DNA of 64,000 bases, from assembly GCA_947589225.1 (NCBI GenBank), contig CANQBC010000003.1, forward strand, positions 88,889 through 152,888. The letters run 5' to 3'. Positions 41,567 to 51,711 of this stretch are shown here, piece by piece. The notes under the pieces were generated by a model. It did not search any database. It was not told the DNA's origin and saw only the letters and a program-made list of their open reading frames with translations. Each line of letters begins with the position of its first letter. The stretch's first letter is position 1. Both the position numbers and the translations under genes were made by a program. Source of the DNA: an uncultured Oscillospiraceae bacterium. GTDB lineage: Bacteria; Bacillota; Clostridia; Oscillospirales; Oscillospiraceae.

Positions 41567-42586
41567 TTACTCCTTGTCCTCGTCGGCGGCGGCCGTGTAG
41601 TCGGCGGGATCGTAGGAGAAATCGTCCTGCCTGGGTTCGCCGTAGGGGATGGCGCTTTCCGCCACGGCGGAGGCTTCCTTCACATCGCTCTTGGAGGTGC
41701 GGGAGATCACTCCCCAGGCGAGGAGGATGCCCAGTGCCGTAAAGATGGCGCACTTAATGAAGTCGGTATCCTTTGTAATTTCAAGCCAGACCTCCGGATC
41801 GCCCACCATGGCGGGCAGCAGACTCAACGCATCGCCAAACGCGATGCCGTAGTAGTCGGCGATGTAGTAGAGCTGTACGCCGAAGTTAAGGATGTACACG
41901 CCCAGGACGGAGAACAGGATGGTGGCGATGAGCGCCACGTAGTTCATCTTGCCGCGCAGGAGCTTGTAGCCGAAATAGGCGCAGAGGGGTATGAGTATAA
42001 AGAGGTAGACGAATATCTTCTGCATCAGCAGTATCGTGAGGGCGGAGGGTAGAACGCCCACCACCGCGCCGAGGAAAGCGCCGATCACGCCAAGCAGGTA
42101 GCTGCCCCGCCGGCTATTCTGGTCGGCCTTCGCCTGCGCCCCTTCAACGGCGCCCTGGAGACATTTTTTGTGGACGGGGACATAGGCGGCGCTTTTGGGT
42201 ACGGCGGAGTCGCAGCCGGACTGTCCGCAGACGGAACAGCGGTCAGGGACGGTAAAACCGAGATTTTTCAGTATATCGAGGACGGCGGTAACGCCCTGAC
42301 AGTAAACGTCGGGTATATTGCGGGAATTCAAATACACAGTGACATAGCCCTCGGCGGCCCACGCCGCGTTGGCGTTCTTGCCGAAAGCCTCCTTGAGCTT
42401 CGTTTTGAGCTCCTTGGAGTATGTCTTGTCGTCTCCCTTCTGAGTGGAAAGACTGACGGAGATGTCATTTTTCCCCGCCAGAGCTACGCTGATGAGGTAA
42501 CCGCGCTCCATGCCCGCGGCCCTCATTTCCGAGACCATCTTAAGTCCGTGGGACTCACACATGGCCTTAAATTCCGCTTTGTCCAA
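41567..42586 (-). CDS. Unknown membrane protein with zinc-ribbon-like cysteines
   Basis: The 339-residue protein has a soluble N-terminal half (about 1-160) ending in a probable metal site, CSVCGQSGCDS followed by HKKC. Four or five membrane helices (about 165-290) and an acidic C-terminal tail (DDFSYDPADYTAAADEDKE) follow. I do not recognise a named domain. It is 35 bases upstream of the exchanger gene in the same direction and is probably co-transcribed, so a role with it is possible. Confidence 0.8.
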   Translation of the reverse strand: MDKAEFKAMCESHGLKMVSEMRAAGMERGYLISVALAGKNDISVSLSTQKGDDKTYSKELKTKLKEAFGKNANAAWAAEGYVTVYLNSRNIPDVYCQGVTAVLDILKNLGFTVPDRCSVCGQSGCDSAVPKSAAYVPVHKKCLQGAVEGAQAKADQNSRRGSYLLGVIGAFLGAVVGVLPSALTILLMQKIFVYLFILIPLCAYFGYKLLRGKMNYVALIATILFSVLGVYILNFGVQLYYIADYYGIAFGDALSLLPAMVGDPEVWLEITKDTDFIKCAIFTALGILLAWGVISRTSKSDVKEASAVAESAIPYGEPRQDDFSYDPADYTAAADEDKE

Positions 42587-42680
42587 AAAGATTCCTCCAT
42601 TTCAAATGTATACTTTTTCCCTTTGGGACTCCTGCATTATACTACAACAGTGAACAGAAAATGTCAATATGGATTGCCAC

Positions 42681-42709
42681 TTGAAATGCTCGCGCAATTG
42701 GTATATTAT
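42681..42709 (+). promoter_or_regulatory. Promoter of the DUF308 gene
   Basis: TTGAAA and TATTAT are 17 bases apart, 32 bases before the ATG, with AGGAGG in between. Confidence 0.75.
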
Positions 42710-42741
42710 AGACACAGATAAATCTTTTAGGAGGAATTAAA

Positions 42742-43296
42742 ATGGAGAAATTAAAGCACATGAGCGGCAAGCTCATTCTTTGCGTCTGTGAGGTCGCCGT
42801 AGGCATCGTACTTCTCACCGCGCCCGAGAGCTTTACAAAGCTTGTGGTCACCGCGGCGGGCATACTCTTCTGCGTCCTTGGCGTCCTGGCGGTCATCAGC
42901 TATTTCGGCGCCGACCCGGAGGAGGCGGCCCTGAGCCGGCAGCTGACCCGGGGCCTCATCTCTCTTTGCGTGGGCGTTTTCCTGATATACAAGGCCGGCT
43001 GGATCGTGCGTTCCTTCATGCCCATAACCCTTTTCTATGGCATTGCGTCCCTGCTCACGGGTATTGTCAAGCTTCAGTGGACGGTGGACATGATCAGGCT
43101 CCACCGCGGTATGTGGCAGACAACGGCTGTGGCTGCTGTGCTGAGCATAGTCATCGCCATCGTCGTGTTCGCAAGCCCCTTCCGCGTCCGCAACACTCTC
43201 TGGACATTCACCGCCATCGCTCTTATAATCACCGGCGTGGTTGACGGCGCCTCCGCGCTCATGAGCCAGCGCGACCGTTCCACCCACGTTGGCTGA
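42742..43296 (+). CDS. DUF308/HdeD-like membrane protein
   Basis: The 184-residue protein has six hydrophobic helices in three similar pairs, including SGKLILCVCEVAVGIVLLTAPE and LWTFTAIALIITGVVDGASAL. This arrangement matches the DUF308 (HdeD-like) family, whose molecular role is unclear. The gene stands alone between its own promoter and terminator. Confidence 0.85.
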   Translation: MEKLKHMSGKLILCVCEVAVGIVLLTAPESFTKLVVTAAGILFCVLGVLAVISYFGADPEEAALSRQLTRGLISLCVGVFLIYKAGWIVRSFMPITLFYGIASLLTGIVKLQWTVDMIRLHRGMWQTTAVAAVLSIVIAIVVFASPFRVRNTLWTFTAIALIITGVVDGASALMSQRDRSTHVG

Positions 43297-43311
43297 TCGG
43301 ATAACGACACA

Positions 43312-43339
43312 TTCGCCCCCGCCGTTCGGCGGGGGCGAA
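43312..43339 (+). terminator. Terminator of the DUF308 gene
   Basis: TTCGCCCCCGCCG and GGCGGGGGCGAA pair around a short TTC loop, followed by AAAATATG on the plus strand. The stem is very strong although the T tract is missing. Confidence 0.65.
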
Positions 43340-43410
43340 AAATATGTACGCGGCCGCATTGGCCGCGTTTTTGGCGCCGGGATTAAATGCCGCGGCGTTG
43401 AGAAAAAGGC

Positions 43411-44451
43411 TCAAGTGTGATAATGACCAGTGGAAAGCTCCGCCACGGCCTCATAGTACGTCGAACCCGGCGGCACGTCCCCAAAGGACACGGGCGTCTC
43501 CGCTCCGGCGCAGTCCTGACGGCCCAAAAGCTGACAGAAAAATTCCGCCGCCTGCCCTCTTGTGACCACACCCTCCGGCGCATCCGCGGGGGAGAGGGGG
43601 GCGAGGGCGGCCATCCTTTCCGCTATCAGCGAAAGATGTGCTCCGACAGCCGGCTCAAAGGGCGCGAACCGCCCGCCGCCGACGCCGAAAATGATGCCCC
43701 TGTCCGCCAGATACGAGACATACGGGGCATACCATGCTCCCGCCGGTACATCTGCAAAGCCCGTCCTTCCGGATATCTCATCACCCGATGCCGCCGCCAG
43801 GACTCTCGCCGCCAGGGCGGCCATCTCCGCCCTGGTCATCGGATCCTCCGGCCTCATCAGTCCTCCGCAGCCGAACAGGATCGCGGAATGGAAAACGGGC
43901 TCGGGTTCCGGTTTGGGCTTCGGCTCCGGCTCCGGTTCGGGCTCGGGTTCGGGCTCCGGTTCGGGCTCGGGTTCCGGGCCGGGCTCCGGTTCCGGGGAAG
44001 TAATTATAAGCTTCACGCTGTCAAACTCGGTGAAGCTGTACAAATAATACCCGAAGGTGACCTCATAGAAAAGCTCGTACTCTCCGGGATCTGTATACAC
44101 CGGCAGCTCCTCCAGCGTCAGGTCATCCGGCGCGAGCCCGAAGCGGACGGTCAGCTCCACCTCCGGGTCAGAGAGGTTTTCCATGGAAAACCCGTGGGGC
44201 AGGCCGTCGTACTCCACCGTTCCGCCCTCAAAACGGACGTAGGCAGGATAGTACTCCGGCAGCTCCAGCCCGCAGTCAAGACAGACCTCCGCGACCTTCA
44301 GCCTGTGCGCCTCCGGCTCGTAACTGACCGTAAGCTCTAGTCTCGAATGTGAACATCCCGCGTCCCTGACGGTGGTGGGGGAGGACACGGCGATAATCAG
44401 AGCGGTACAGAGCGCCGCCGTCACTGTGCGGTATACTCTGTTCCTTGGCAT
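43411..44451 (-). CDS. Secreted protein with Pro-Glu repeat and SLH domains
   Basis: The 346-residue product has a signal sequence ([17 protein letters not shown]), an N-terminal beta-rich region with a cysteine pair (CLDCG), and a rod of repeated EP dipeptides about 30 residues long (near 175-205). The remainder holds SLH modules with [17 protein letters not shown] and [16 protein letters not shown] segments. SLH domains bind secondary cell-wall polymers, so it is probably displayed on the surface. GGAGGTG precedes the ATG at 44451. Confidence 0.82.
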   Translation of the reverse strand: MPRNRVYRTVTAALCTALIIAVSSPTTVRDAGCSHSRLELTVSYEPEAHRLKVAEVCLDCGLELPEYYPAYVRFEGGTVEYDGLPHGFSMENLSDPEVELTVRFGLAPDDLTLEELPVYTDPGEYELFYEVTFGYYLYSFTEFDSVKLIITSPEPEPGPEPEPEPEPEPEPEPEPEPKPKPEPEPVFHSAILFGCGGLMRPEDPMTRAEMAALAARVLAAASGDEISGRTGFADVPAGAWYAPYVSYLADRGIIFGVGGGRFAPFEPAVGAHLSLIAERMAALAPLSPADAPEGVVTRGQAAEFFCQLLGRQDCAGAETPVSFGDVPPGSTYYEAVAELSTGHYHT

Positions 44452-44701
44452 AGTACACCTCCAACCTCGGAGAGTGGAGGAGAGGGGACATCCACAGTCC
44501 CATACTATGCGATGAGGCGGAACGGGGTGAATGCTCTCCTTGGGGAGGATCCCGGTTCTCTGCGGCGCCAGGAAAAATGTGAGGGCGTTTTCCGAGTCCG
44601 GTCGTGTACGGCATGCGCTTCGGAACGCGGAGGGGTTAGGGCGGGCAGACCCGTACGTCCCCGGGAAGTCCATATATCAGGGGCGGTTTTTGCGATAAAC
44701 G

Positions 44702-44743
44702 AAAGCCCGCGGCAGGATCGCTCCGATCCTGCCGCGGGCTTTT
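44702..44743 (-). terminator. Terminator of the kinase-binding protein operon
   Basis: AAAGCCCGCGGCAGGATCG and CGATCCTGCCGCGGGCTTT form a 19-bp stem around CTC, 14 bases beyond the stop at 44757. Confidence 0.9.
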
Positions 44744-44756
44744 TACGGATCCGCGT

Positions 44757-46070
44757 TCAGCGCCGATCGCTTGCGCCGGCGGCGTTGGCGGCGGCTTCAA
44801 AGGCGGCGGCGGCCTCGGCCGCGTCGGCGCCCGCGCCGACCTCCCGCAGCATTGTCCACCAGGCGGTGCGCGCCTCCGCCCAGCCCGGCGTGACCTGATA
44901 GTAATCGCCGAGATACTCCCGCAGGAGGAAATACTCGCTCATCAGATCGTCGTTTTCATAGATGTTCGGCACGTCCCGCACCGGCCAGAAGGTGGTGGAA
45001 AGCACCGTCTGTGTGTAGCGGTCGGTGTCCTCCGTCAGGAAGCGGATGAAGGTCTCCGCCGCGTCGATCCGCTCTTTGTCGCCGTTATCGAAAACGCCGA
45101 AGCCCCAAATGCCGCCCTGCAAGTTGAATTTATTGTCGTTTGTGGGGAAGGTCAGCGGGAAAATGTCAAATTCCCGGTCGGGATCCTTAATGGTCTGCGT
45201 GACCTCGTTGCCCACATTCCAGCAGAAGCACATGGCGGTCTCGCCGCGGCAGAAGCGTTCGATGCTGTCGGTTCCCAGAGCGTTCCCGTCGAAGGTGATG
45301 CCGTCCAGACTTTTCAAAAGCTCCAACGCCCGGACATTCTCCGGGCTGTTAAACGTATAGCGGGTGTGATCGGCGTCGGTGAACGAGCCGCTGTACAGAT
45401 TCGTCACCAGGGCCCGGGTGCCCTGGTCGCCGCTCTGACCGCCGCAGTAGACCTCTCCCACCTTTTCCACGCCGTATTCCCGCAGCGCCCTGACCGCCGC
45501 GACAAAGCCGTCCGTGGTCCACGTGTGACTCTCCTCGTCCACGTACCGCCATGCGCCGGCGGCCTCCATGAGATCCCGGTTGACCGCCATGCAGTGGGTG
45601 GTCATGCAGACCGGGTATATGTACCGCTCCCCGCCGGAGCTGCGGCACGCCGCGGCGACGGAGTCGTAGATCCGGGCCGCGGACTCGCTGTCCCAGAGAT
45701 CCCCCAGATCGGCCATCAGACCCCGGGAACCCCAGTTTGCGGCGATCCGCTCAGGGCCCTCAAAGACCAGGTCGGGCATCTCGCCGTTTGCCACAGCGGA
45801 CTCGATCTCACTGTCGCCGGTCTCGTAGTTGAGAATTTTGACGGAGACGCGGATCTCGGGGTGCTCCCGGTGAAAGGACGACACCATGGAGGACACGGTG
45901 CTCACGCTGCCCCATCCGCCCACGGGGTATGTCCACAGCTTCAACTCAATCTCCTCCGGCCCCGGCGTGACGGGATCCTCCCATACGCCGTCCTTCCCCG
46001 GCGCGGCCTTCTGCCCGCAGGCGGGGAGCAGAAGGGCCAGCGTCAGCACCAGTACAAGCAGCCGTTTCAT
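44757..46070 (-). CDS. Extracellular solute-binding lipoprotein (family 1)
   Basis: The 437-residue protein starts KRLLVLVLTLALLLPACGQK, a lipoprotein signal with the lipobox cysteine. Its body is like sugar-binding proteins of ABC systems: ELKLWTYPVGGWGS, FHREHPEIRVSVKIL, and MCFCWNVGNEV. No permease or ATPase gene adjoins it. Instead it follows the hybrid sensor kinase, with GGAGG between the two, so it probably feeds ligand to that sensor. ATG 46070 is preferred over 46106 for signal-peptide and ribosome-site reasons. Confidence 0.88.
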   Translation of the reverse strand: MKRLLVLVLTLALLLPACGQKAAPGKDGVWEDPVTPGPEEIELKLWTYPVGGWGSVSTVSSMVSSFHREHPEIRVSVKILNYETGDSEIESAVANGEMPDLVFEGPERIAANWGSRGLMADLGDLWDSESAARIYDSVAAACRSSGGERYIYPVCMTTHCMAVNRDLMEAAGAWRYVDEESHTWTTDGFVAAVRALREYGVEKVGEVYCGGQSGDQGTRALVTNLYSGSFTDADHTRYTFNSPENVRALELLKSLDGITFDGNALGTDSIERFCRGETAMCFCWNVGNEVTQTIKDPDREFDIFPLTFPTNDNKFNLQGGIWGFGVFDNGDKERIDAAETFIRFLTEDTDRYTQTVLSTTFWPVRDVPNIYENDDLMSEYFLLREYLGDYYQVTPGWAEARTAWWTMLREVGAGADAAEAAAAFEAAANAAGASDRR

Positions 46071-46102
46071 CTCCGTTTTTCCTCCGGTTTCAAAATACTT
46101 CT

Positions 46103-48655
46103 TCATCTGTTCGCGAAATGGGCCTTTAACAGCGCGGTCACCTCATCCAGGTCGATGGGCTTGGCGGTGTGGCCGTTCATACCGCAGTCCAGGCATCGCT
46201 GCACGTCCTCGGAAAAAGCGTCCGCGCTCATGGCGATGATGGGGATCGTCCCGGCGTCCGGCCGATCCAGCGACCGGATGGCCTTCGTGGCCTCGTAACC
46301 GTTCATGACGGGCATACGGATGTCCATCAGGATCGCGTTGTAATAGCCCGGGGGATTCTCCCGGAACATGTCCACGCAGATCCGGCCGTTTTCGGCCCGA
46401 TCCAGCGCGAGGCCCAGCTCGGAGAGGAGCTCCTCCGCGATCTCCCAGTTGAGGTCGTTGTCCTCCGCCAGCAGTACCCGGTGACCGGCCAGCTCGGAGC
46501 CGCCGTGGGGATCGGGCGCGGCCGCCTCCTCCTCACCGCAAAATTGCCTGAGGCTGTAATAGAGAGTGGAGCGGAACAGGGGCTTTGGAACCGCTCCGTT
46601 GATCCCGGCGGCCTTGGCCTGCTCCTCCACCTCGCTCCAGTCCGCGGAGGTGGTGAGCAGGATCACCGGCCCGTCTCCGAAAAAGTCCCGGAGCTTCCGG
46701 GCCGTCTCGACGCCGTCGATGCCCGGGAGCCGCCAGTCCACCAGAACGATGGGGTAATCACCGCCGGTCTCGCCGCGGTATTTCGCCGCCTGCTCAAGGG
46801 CCGCCTCCCCGCTGAGGACCCAGTCCGTTCGGCAGCCGATGGATCTGAGCGTCCCCGCGGCGCTCTCGCAGAGCATCTCGTCATCGTCCACCAGCAGCAT
46901 ATCCATGGAGGGGAGCGTCATATTCACTTCCTGGAGGAGCGCCTTTTCCAGATCCAGCGTCACATGGAACTCCGTGCCAACCCCCGGCTCACTCTCCACC
47001 TCGATGGAGCCCTTCATCGCGTCGATTATGTATTTCGTAATGGCCATACCGAGGCCCGTACCCTCTGTCTTTTGCACCCGGCTGGAGTCCTCCCGGGAGA
47101 AGGACTCGAAAATGTGTTCCTTAAATTCCGCCGACATGCCGATGCCGTTGTCCTTTACCCGCAGATGCACCCGGACGTGTTCGGCGCCCAGCGGGGAGGC
47201 CTCCTCATACAGTACCGCGCGGACGCTCCCGCCCTCGGGCGTAAATTTGATGGCATTGCCCAGAAGGTTCAGCAGGACCTGGTTGAAACGGATACTGTCA
47301 CAGTACACGCGTTCCGTGGGGATGTCATAGACATACACGTCAAACCGCTGCTTTTTGGCGTTCACCTGGGGCTGAACGATGTTGACGATCCCCTGCATGG
47401 CCTCCTGCAGGGACATCTGCTCCATGTGAAGAGTCAGCTTCCCGCTCTCGATTTTGGACATATCCAGTATGTCGTTGATGAGCCCCAGCAGATGACGGCT
47501 GGAAAGGGAGATCTTTTTCAGGCAGTTTTGCACCTGTTGCATGTTGTCCAAATTGGCGCTGGCGATCGCCGTCATGCCGACGATCCCGTTCATGGGCGTG
47601 CGGATGTCGTGGCTCATATTGGAGAGGAATTCGCTCTTCGCGCGGCTGGCGTGCTCGGCGGCCCTGCGGGCCTCGTCCAGCTCCCGCACCTGCTTTCGGG
47701 TCAGCAGGATATACCAGATGAACACCGTCAGCAGCCCCAGAAGGATCACCGCGCAGCTTATCACCGAGAACCAGCCCCAGGAGCGGCCCAGGCTGATCAC
47801 CAGACGGTCGATCTGACCGTAGGGCATAAACAGCATCAGATACCATTCGGAGTAGGGGAGCTGTGTGGCGTACAGGTGACGCCGATCGCCCTCAATGGTG
47901 AATTCGCCGGTGTAGTCCCGGCCGGCGGCCATGACATCCTGCAGCTGAGCGATATACTGTTCGCCGGTCATGCCCCCCACATCGTCATATCGGTCGCGGA
48001 CGCGCTGAAAATACGACTCGTCGGTGATGTCGCTGTCCCGGACGATGAAATTTCCCTCCCGGTCGATGATAAAGTAGTAGATCAACGCGTTGTCGGAATC
48101 CAGGGAGAGGGTATCGCTGATATAGCTGATGGGCAGAGCGGCCACAAGCGCGGAGCTGGTTCCGCCGTTGGACATGGGGTAGGCGGCGGGGATGCCCATA
48201 AGCAGGGTGTTCTCCCCCTCCTCGTCCCGCCCCAGCGCCATTTTTTCCTCGCCGTCCATCAGCGACCGGAGAAAGGCGTCGGAGTCCTCGGCCTCGATCT
48301 GACTGCCGTACAACATTTCAAAGGAGCCGTCCTGATTGTAGAGGGCGAGGTGGTCAAAGCCCCGGGCACGGGCGTTGTAGCTCAGGGCGATGTGCATGGA
48401 GGTTTGGCTCTTCACGCTCTCCGGCGGGCAGGAATCCACCAGCGCGCCCACCTGGGAGAGGCGGAGCTGGATCGCCGTGCCGAAATGGGCGGCGGCCTGC
48501 TCGCTCATGCCGGCCATGTAGACCGAGCCGATCTCCCCGATGGCCTCCGCGCCCCTGCGATTCATCCGCACCGCCAAGTAGGAAAACACCGCCACGCAGA
48601 GCGCGGATATACAGACCAGACTGACCACCAGGCCGCGTGTCGTCTTGTGCTTCAC
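46103..48655 (-). CDS. Hybrid sensor histidine kinase with two receiver domains
   Basis: The 850-residue protein has a membrane helix ([20 protein letters not shown]), a large extracytoplasmic Cache-like sensor (about 35-300), a second helix ([18 protein letters not shown]) and a HisKA domain with H349 in [12 protein letters not shown]. An ATPase domain ([34 protein letters not shown]) and two receivers follow, with phosphoacceptors in [11 protein letters not shown] and [11 protein letters not shown]. It has no DNA-binding output, so signalling must pass to another protein. GTG 48655 with GGGGGAG upstream is chosen; ATG 48694 is possible. The promoter at 48766-48794 excludes the longer frame. 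Confidence 0.92.
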   Translation of the reverse strand: MKHKTTRGLVVSLVCISALCVAVFSYLAVRMNRRGAEAIGEIGSVYMAGMSEQAAAHFGTAIQLRLSQVGALVDSCPPESVKSQTSMHIALSYNARARGFDHLALYNQDGSFEMLYGSQIEAEDSDAFLRSLMDGEEKMALGRDEEGENTLLMGIPAAYPMSNGGTSSALVAALPISYISDTLSLDSDNALIYYFIIDREGNFIVRDSDITDESYFQRVRDRYDDVGGMTGEQYIAQLQDVMAAGRDYTGEFTIEGDRRHLYATQLPYSEWYLMLFMPYGQIDRLVISLGRSWGWFSVISCAVILLGLLTVFIWYILLTRKQVRELDEARRAAEHASRAKSEFLSNMSHDIRTPMNGIVGMTAIASANLDNMQQVQNCLKKISLSSRHLLGLINDILDMSKIESGKLTLHMEQMSLQEAMQGIVNIVQPQVNAKKQRFDVYVYDIPTERVYCDSIRFNQVLLNLLGNAIKFTPEGGSVRAVLYEEASPLGAEHVRVHLRVKDNGIGMSAEFKEHIFESFSREDSSRVQKTEGTGLGMAITKYIIDAMKGSIEVESEPGVGTEFHVTLDLEKALLQEVNMTLPSMDMLLVDDDEMLCESAAGTLRSIGCRTDWVLSGEAALEQAAKYRGETGGDYPIVLVDWRLPGIDGVETARKLRDFFGDGPVILLTTSADWSEVEEQAKAAGINGAVPKPLFRSTLYYSLRQFCGEEEAAAPDPHGGSELAGHRVLLAEDNDLNWEIAEELLSELGLALDRAENGRICVDMFRENPPGYYNAILMDIRMPVMNGYEATKAIRSLDRPDAGTIPIIAMSADAFSEDVQRCLDCGMNGHTAKPIDLDEVTALLKAHFANR

Positions 48656-48765
48656 ATCTTCTCCCCCTCTCCCTTTCCTCGCCGGCTTTTTCATGAAACG
48701 ACCCGGCGGCGAATCGCTCCCACAGCGTCCGGCGCCCGCGTTTTTCCCTGAAAAAAGATAAATGT

Positions 48766-48794
48766 ATTGTATCATGTTTTTTGACAAATGTAAA
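48766..48794 (-). promoter_or_regulatory. Promoter of the kinase operon
   Basis: On the minus strand TTTACA and TACAAT are 17 bases apart, about 110 bases upstream of the chosen start. Confidence 0.75.
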
Positions 48795-49131
48795 TTGATT
48801 TTCCAAGAAAGTGCGGAAAGCCCATAAAAAAAGAAACCCCCGCCAACCGGGGCTGTCCCGTGCGGGGCCTGCGCGGCGCTCTTGACGCGGGAGGACAGCG
48901 GACACCGATAGATCTCCCGTGACCGCTCCAACGGCCGCCTTTGCCCGCGGCAGCGGAAAAGCGGAGGGCAAATTGAGAAACTGTTTTCCATAGCGTAAAA
49001 CCTTATTTGCCGTTTAACAACGGAAAAACAGGCATATTTTGTCTATACAATGTACATATTGCACATTTTGAGACATAAATATTGTTGAGAATGCCCATAA
49101 AAAGAAAAGAAAATGCTTTCTCAAAATGCTG
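48795..49131. other. Intergenic region between divergent kinase and starch loci
   Basis: No gene is seen. The region changes from GC-rich to AT-rich near 48990. It contains near-palindromic CAATGTACATATTG at about 49048, and the two promoters face away from each other. Confidence 0.5.
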
Positions 49132-49161
49132 TTGACCGTACAATTATTACCATGCTATACT
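49132..49161 (+). promoter_or_regulatory. Promoter of the starch-binding protein gene
   Basis: TTGACC and TATACT are 18 bases apart, followed by AGGAGGA at 49183 and the GTG start at 49197. Confidence 0.75.
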
Positions 49162-49196
49162 GCGGCTATCCAATAAAAAGACAGGAGGAAAGACCC

Positions 49197-50423
49197 GTGA
49201 AAAAGAAACTCGCAACACTTGCCATGGCAGTTATCGTTCTTGCTGTGGTATGTCTGCCTCTTGGGGCTTTTGCCGCGGAGACGGACGAGATGATCCCCGT
49301 GGTGGTCAGCGTGCCCGAGGGCTGGGAGGCACCCCATCTGTGGGCATGGTCGGACGACGGCATAAACGCCTTTGCCGCCTGGCCTGGGGAGGAGATGGAG
49401 GCGTTGGAGGACGGATGGTATTATACATATGTCCCCAGTTATGTTCAAAACGTGATCGTCAACGCCAACAACGACACCGAGGCCCCCGTCCAGACGGAGG
49501 GCGTGGCGGTAAACGCCGGGGCCCCGGTTTGGGTGACCGTCGGCGAGGACGCGTCGGCGACGGTGGCGTATGAAGCGCAGAACGCATCGGAGATCCCCGC
49601 GTATGTGGAGCGCTTCGTCGTCCACGCCTACGTCCCTCTTTCCTGGGAAACGGCGGATCTCTGGGCCTGGTCGGCCCCCGATGGAACGGCCGCCTTCGCC
49701 GCCTGGCCGGGACTTTCCATGACGGAGGGAGACGACGGCTGGTTCACCGGGAAAGCCCCAACGTTTATCAATTCCATCATCATCAGCGGCAACGGGGGTA
49801 CGGTTCAAACCGAGGACGTCTCCGTGGAGGCCAGGGAGCTGTGGATCACCGTGTATGAGGATCTGACATACGACCTGAGCTACGAGGATCCCAACAAGGC
49901 CGTTGAGGACATCACGGTCAGGGCCAAGGTACCCGATGACTGGAGCGGCCCCTGCTGTTGGGCGTGGTCGGCCCCCGACGGCACCAACGTCTTTGCCTCC
50001 TGGCCCGGCGAGGCGTTCGCCCAGGAGGACGGCTGGTATACGATCACCGTCCCCGGATGGATAAACTCCGTCATCGTCAACGCCAACGAGGGCGCGATCC
50101 AGACCTCCGATCTGTCCGTCGACCCCGGGAAAGACGTATGGATCGTGGTGACGGACGCTGAAAACGCTTCTGTCACGTACGAGGAGCCCGCCGATGCCCC
50201 CGATGCAGGCGATCCCTCCGAGGGAGGCTCGGACAACGAGCCCGGTGGATCCTCTACCCCCGTCGAGCCTGATGACCCCGGCCAGTCTGAGCCCACCGCG
50301 CCCGCGGAGGATGGCGAAAAGGGCTCCGGGAATAAAGGGATCATCATTGGAGCCGCCGCTGCGGCGGTCGTAGCGGTGGGCGGCGGCGCGGCCGTTGTCG
50401 TCTCCAGAAAGAAAAAGAAGTAA
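49197..50423 (+). CDS. Surface protein with three CBM26-like starch-binding modules
   Basis: The 408-residue product has a signal peptide (ATLAMAVIVLAVVCLPLGAFAAE) and three repeats of about 85-90 residues. Their shared pattern is LWAWS...AFAAWPG...DGWYY...NSVIVN...VQTEDV, at roughly residues 35-115, 128-205 and 215-295. A Pro/Asp/Ser-rich linker, one membrane helix (IIIGAAAAAVVAVGGGAAVVV) and RKKKK follow. The tryptophan-rich pattern fits CBM26-type starch-binding modules, so it probably holds starch or glycogen at the cell surface for the ABC system behind it. The GTG start has AGGAGGA at 8 bases. Confidence 0.82.
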   Translation: MKKKLATLAMAVIVLAVVCLPLGAFAAETDEMIPVVVSVPEGWEAPHLWAWSDDGINAFAAWPGEEMEALEDGWYYTYVPSYVQNVIVNANNDTEAPVQTEGVAVNAGAPVWVTVGEDASATVAYEAQNASEIPAYVERFVVHAYVPLSWETADLWAWSAPDGTAAFAAWPGLSMTEGDDGWFTGKAPTFINSIIISGNGGTVQTEDVSVEARELWITVYEDLTYDLSYEDPNKAVEDITVRAKVPDDWSGPCCWAWSAPDGTNVFASWPGEAFAQEDGWYTITVPGWINSVIVNANEGAIQTSDLSVDPGKDVWIVVTDAENASVTYEEPADAPDAGDPSEGGSDNEPGGSSTPVEPDDPGQSEPTAPAEDGEKGSGNKGIIIGAAAAAVVAVGGGAAVVVSRKKKK

Positions 50424-50434
50424 TTCCGGCACGG

Positions 50435-50469
50435 AAAATGCGGGTATGCTCTTTGTGTACCCGCATTTT
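50435..50469 (+). terminator. Hairpin between the surface protein and binding-protein genes
   Basis: AAAATGCGGGTA and TACCCGCATTTT pair around an 11-base loop, followed by TGCC. It may partly terminate transcription so that the surface protein is made in excess. Confidence 0.65.
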
Positions 50470-50498
50470 GCCTTACAGAATTGCGAGGAGGAGCAAAA

Positions 50499-51704
50499 AT
50501 GAAAAAAATAATTTCATTGTTACTGTGCCTTTGCCTGTGTCTCGGGCTGGCGGCCTGCGGCGGCCGCGCAGACCCGGGGGACGCGAAAAAACTGACGATC
50601 TGGCACGACAAGGAGGATGCCGTCGTAGCCGCCCTGTCGGACTATTTGAGCGAGGCGGTCCCGGATCTGGAGATCGTCTTTGAGAAGAAAACGAGCCTGA
50701 CCGATTCTTTAAAGCTCGTAGGCAACGATCCCACCGCCGCTCCCGACCTTTTTATTTTCGCCCATGACAAGATCGGCGTCTTTGCCGAAATGGGGATCCT
50801 GACGCCCATCACCGAGCTTGTGGAGGAGGGAAGGCTGGAGGACTATCTGCCCATGACTTTAGAGGCCGCCGCATATAAGGGTGAGGTCTACCAGCTCCCG
50901 TTGTATTTTGAGACGTTGCTGTTCATGTATAACCGCCGGTATATGCAGGACGATGAGGTGCCTGCGACCACCGGGGAACTGCTCCAATACGCCACGGACA
51001 ACACCGGCCGCGGAAGATACGGCTTCGTGGAACAGCACAGCACGGCCTATTACAGCGCCGCGTGGATCCACGGCTTCGGCGGCTCGATCATCGACCAGGA
51101 CGGCGTTCCGTTCCCGGATCCCCAGGCGGTAAAGGACGCCCTCGCCTACCATTTGAAATTTGTGGCCCTGATGCCCGGTGAGACGGAGTACAGTACCGTC
51201 AACACCCTTTTCCTTGAGGGAAAGGCCGACGCCACCATCGGAGGCCCCTGGCTCGTCCCCTCGGCAAGAGACGCGGGGATAGATCTGGGCATAGCTCCCA
51301 TGCCGACCGTCGATGAGACGGGCAAGGCCCTTGCGCCCTACTCGGGCGTTCAGGGGATCCATGTGCTCAAATTTGCCGCGGAGAACAAAAAGGAGGCTGT
51401 TCAGGAGCTTCTGGACGCCCTCACGGCTCCGTCGGTGGGGATCGACCTGGCCCTGGCCAGCGGCTGTGCGCCCGCCAACGCGCTCTGCTATGACGATCCC
51501 CGGGTGGCCAATGACGAGCTTGTCCAGGCCATGCGCGGCACCGCCGAGATCGCCGTCCCCATGCCCAACATCCCCGAAATGGACGTGATGTGGACGGTGG
51601 TGGGCAATCTCCTCACCGACGTCAACCTCTCCGGCAAGGATGTCGAGAGCAGTTTTTCCTCCGCGATGGATAAGGCGGAGGAGCTGATCGAGGCCATGGG
51701 GTGA
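50499..51704 (+). CDS. Maltodextrin-type solute-binding lipoprotein
   Basis: The 401-residue protein has a lipoprotein signal (ISLLLCLCLCLGLAACGGR) and a MalE-like body: KLTIWHDKEDAVVAALSDYL, LFIFAHDKIGVFAEMG, LFLEGKADATIGGPWL and GVQGIHVLKFA. CGAGGAGG lies 7 bases before the ATG at 50499. It feeds the two permeases directly downstream. No ATPase gene is present, so a shared MsmX/MalK-type ATPase elsewhere is expected. Confidence 0.92.
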   Translation: MKKIISLLLCLCLCLGLAACGGRADPGDAKKLTIWHDKEDAVVAALSDYLSEAVPDLEIVFEKKTSLTDSLKLVGNDPTAAPDLFIFAHDKIGVFAEMGILTPITELVEEGRLEDYLPMTLEAAAYKGEVYQLPLYFETLLFMYNRRYMQDDEVPATTGELLQYATDNTGRGRYGFVEQHSTAYYSAAWIHGFGGSIIDQDGVPFPDPQAVKDALAYHLKFVALMPGETEYSTVNTLFLEGKADATIGGPWLVPSARDAGIDLGIAPMPTVDETGKALAPYSGVQGIHVLKFAAENKKEAVQELLDALTAPSVGIDLALASGCAPANALCYDDPRVANDELVQAMRGTAEIAVPMPNIPEMDVMWTVVGNLLTDVNLSGKDVESSFSSAMDKAEELIEAMG

Positions 51705-51711
51705 GAGCGGC

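Noticed and set aside
43870..43990. GGCTCC/GGTTCG tandem codons in the SLH protein as a sequencing or assembly artefact or a regulatory repeat
   Set aside because: They encode an in-frame Glu-Pro rod between two folded regions, a normal spacer in surface proteins.
46169..48751. 860-codon open frame antisense to the hybrid kinase
   Set aside because: The minus-strand kinase has complete domains and catalytic residues; the opposite frame is low-complexity His/Gly/Arg and matches nothing.
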